A DNA stretch of 6,188 nucleotides from Nitrospira sp. (GTDB taxonomy: Bacteria > Nitrospirota > Nitrospiria > Nitrospirales > Nitrospiraceae), in NCBI GenBank assembly GCA_016873525.1, contig VGXD01000133.1, positions 1 to 6,188 of the forward strand. The letters run 5' to 3'. Numbering within the stretch: position 1 is the stretch's first letter; every line of letters starts with the position of its first letter. The notes under the pieces were generated by a model. It worked only from the letters and a program-made list of their open reading frames with translations. It had not been told where the DNA came from and did not search any database. Made by a program: the position numbers and the translations under genes. Shown here in pieces: positions 5,616 to 6,188 of the stretch.

Positions 5616-5643
5616 TGACTGCGTAGGGATCGCGTGATAGCAT
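5615..5643 (+). promoter_or_regulatory. Candidate promoter for tRNA-Ala
   Basis: TTGACT (5615-5620) and TAGCAT (5638-5643) are 17 bases apart, matching consensus at five and four positions. RNA would start near 5650, giving a leader of about 50 bases before the tRNA, to be removed by RNase P. The rest of the 5440-5701 gap is the purA leader and GC-rich sequence with no gene I can support. Confidence 0.5.
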
Positions 5644-5701
5644 GCAGCATCTTTTCCAAGTCTTTGAACTGATTGCCCGTCGCCGGAACCCGAGCAAGAG
5701 T

Positions 5702-5777
5702 GGGGCTGTAGCGCAGTTGGGAGCGCGCGTGAATGGCATTCACGAGGTCGCCGGTTCAATCCCGGCCAGCTCCACCA
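5702..5777 (+). tRNA. tRNA-Ala, anticodon GGC
   Basis: The cloverleaf is complete. The acceptor GGGGCTG/CAGCTCC has one G-U pair, the D stem is GCGC/GCGC, and the anticodon stem CGTGA/TCACG encloses loop ATGGCAT. The T arm is GCCGG-TTCAATC-CCGGC, followed by discriminator A and an encoded CCA. Anticodon GGC reads GCC and GCU alanine codons. It stands alone between the divergent purA promoter and the ABC-F gene; no rRNA gene is near. Confidence 0.97.
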
Positions 5778-5864
5778 AATTCACCGCATAATCCACCTCG
5801 CCGGAACGGTCTTCCTTCTCAATCCATCTAACGCGTCACCCATTACCAGAGACCTTGTAGCCCT

Positions 5865-6188
5865 ATGCTTCAGATCGAATCGGTCCATAAACAGTTCGCC
5901 ACCAGGGTCCTCCTGACCGAGGCCTCCGCGCACCTGCGTCCCGGTTCCCGCGTAGGGCTCGTGGGTCCGAACGGAGCCGGCAAAACCACGCTCATGCGGA
6001 TGATCCTCGGCGAGGACTCGCCCGACAAGGGCCGGATTCGCAAACGCCCGCATCTCCGCATCGGCTACTTGCCCCAGGAGCTGGAAACCTTGACCGGCAA
6101 GACGGTTTTGGACGCCGCCCATCGGGACCAGTACCCGGAATATGAGGCCAAGCGCATCCTGGCCGGGTTGGGGTTCGGCGAAACGGAT
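5865..6188 (+). CDS. ABC-F family ATPase, N-terminal part
   Basis: The visible 108 residues are the start of the first ATP-binding domain of an ABC-F protein. These are soluble twin-cassette ATPases that act on the ribosome (EttA, Uup, YbiT and antibiotic-protection types). The Walker A motif GPNGAGKTT is at residues 34-42 and the Q-loop YLPQE at 68-72. AKRILAGLGF at 95-104 is the helical segment typical of the family before its signature motif, which lies beyond the right edge. There is no membrane segment, unlike a transporter. ATG at 5865-5867 gives the usual MLQIESVHKQF opening, with no clear ribosome site. It starts 87 bases after tRNA-Ala on the same strand. Which ABC-F subfamily it belongs to cannot be decided from this part. 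Confidence 0.9.
   Translation, partial: MLQIESVHKQFATRVLLTEASAHLRPGSRVGLVGPNGAGKTTLMRMILGEDSPDKGRIRKRPHLRIGYLPQELETLTGKTVLDAAHRDQYPEYEAKRILAGLGFGETD

Noticed and set aside
5865..6188. Reading the right-edge ATPase as an ABC transporter subunit.
   Set aside because: The spacing from Walker A to Q-loop and the AKRILAGLGF segment are those of ABC-F proteins, and no permease gene is adjacent.

Overview
The window is GC-rich bacterial chromosome. Its gene content is a group 3b (NADP-linked, cytosolic) [NiFe]-hydrogenase operon, purA, single tRNA genes and an ABC-F gene, with no plasmid or phage genes. This fits a Nitrospira-like nitrite-oxidising or comammox bacterium. That placement is an inference from protein character and hydrogenase type; it is not proven by the sequence.

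Bases 1-3052, read on the minus strand, hold four tightly packed genes in the order beta, gamma, delta, alpha: hydB (Fe-S electron-transfer subunit), hydG (FAD/NAD(P)-binding diaphorase subunit), hydD (hydrogenase small subunit) and the first 76 codons of hydA (catalytic large subunit, running off the left edge). Spacings are +2, +11 and -20 bases, so this is one transcript with probable translational coupling. Electrons would flow between the NiFe site in HydA, three Fe-S clusters in HydD, the Fe-S clusters of HydB, and the 2Fe-2S, FAD and NAD(P) site of HydG.

Bases 3053-3274 are a divergent control region. They carry a sigma70-like promoter for each direction and two adjacent short palindromes just upstream of the hyd -35 box. 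On the plus strand follow a small predicted lipoprotein (3275-3574) and, overlapping it, an orphan NuoB/HyfI-like Fe-S protein (3540-3926). The orphan has no convincing start codon and none of its usual membrane or large-subunit partners in view.

Bases 3920-5548 hold, on the minus strand, purA (adenylosuccinate synthetase) followed by tRNA-Lys(UUU) with its own promoter. The purA leader is notable: a consensus-like promoter is followed within about five bases by an intrinsic-terminator-shaped hairpin with a seven-U tract, all before the purA start codon. This looks like attenuation.

Bases 5591-6188, on the plus strand, hold a tRNA-Ala(GGC) with its promoter, then the N-terminal 108 codons of an ABC-F ATPase that runs off the right edge. 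I see no CRISPR array, insertion sequence, integrase or phage gene. The best candidates for something undescribed are the purA promoter-terminator leader and the lipoprotein/orphan Fe-S gene pair.
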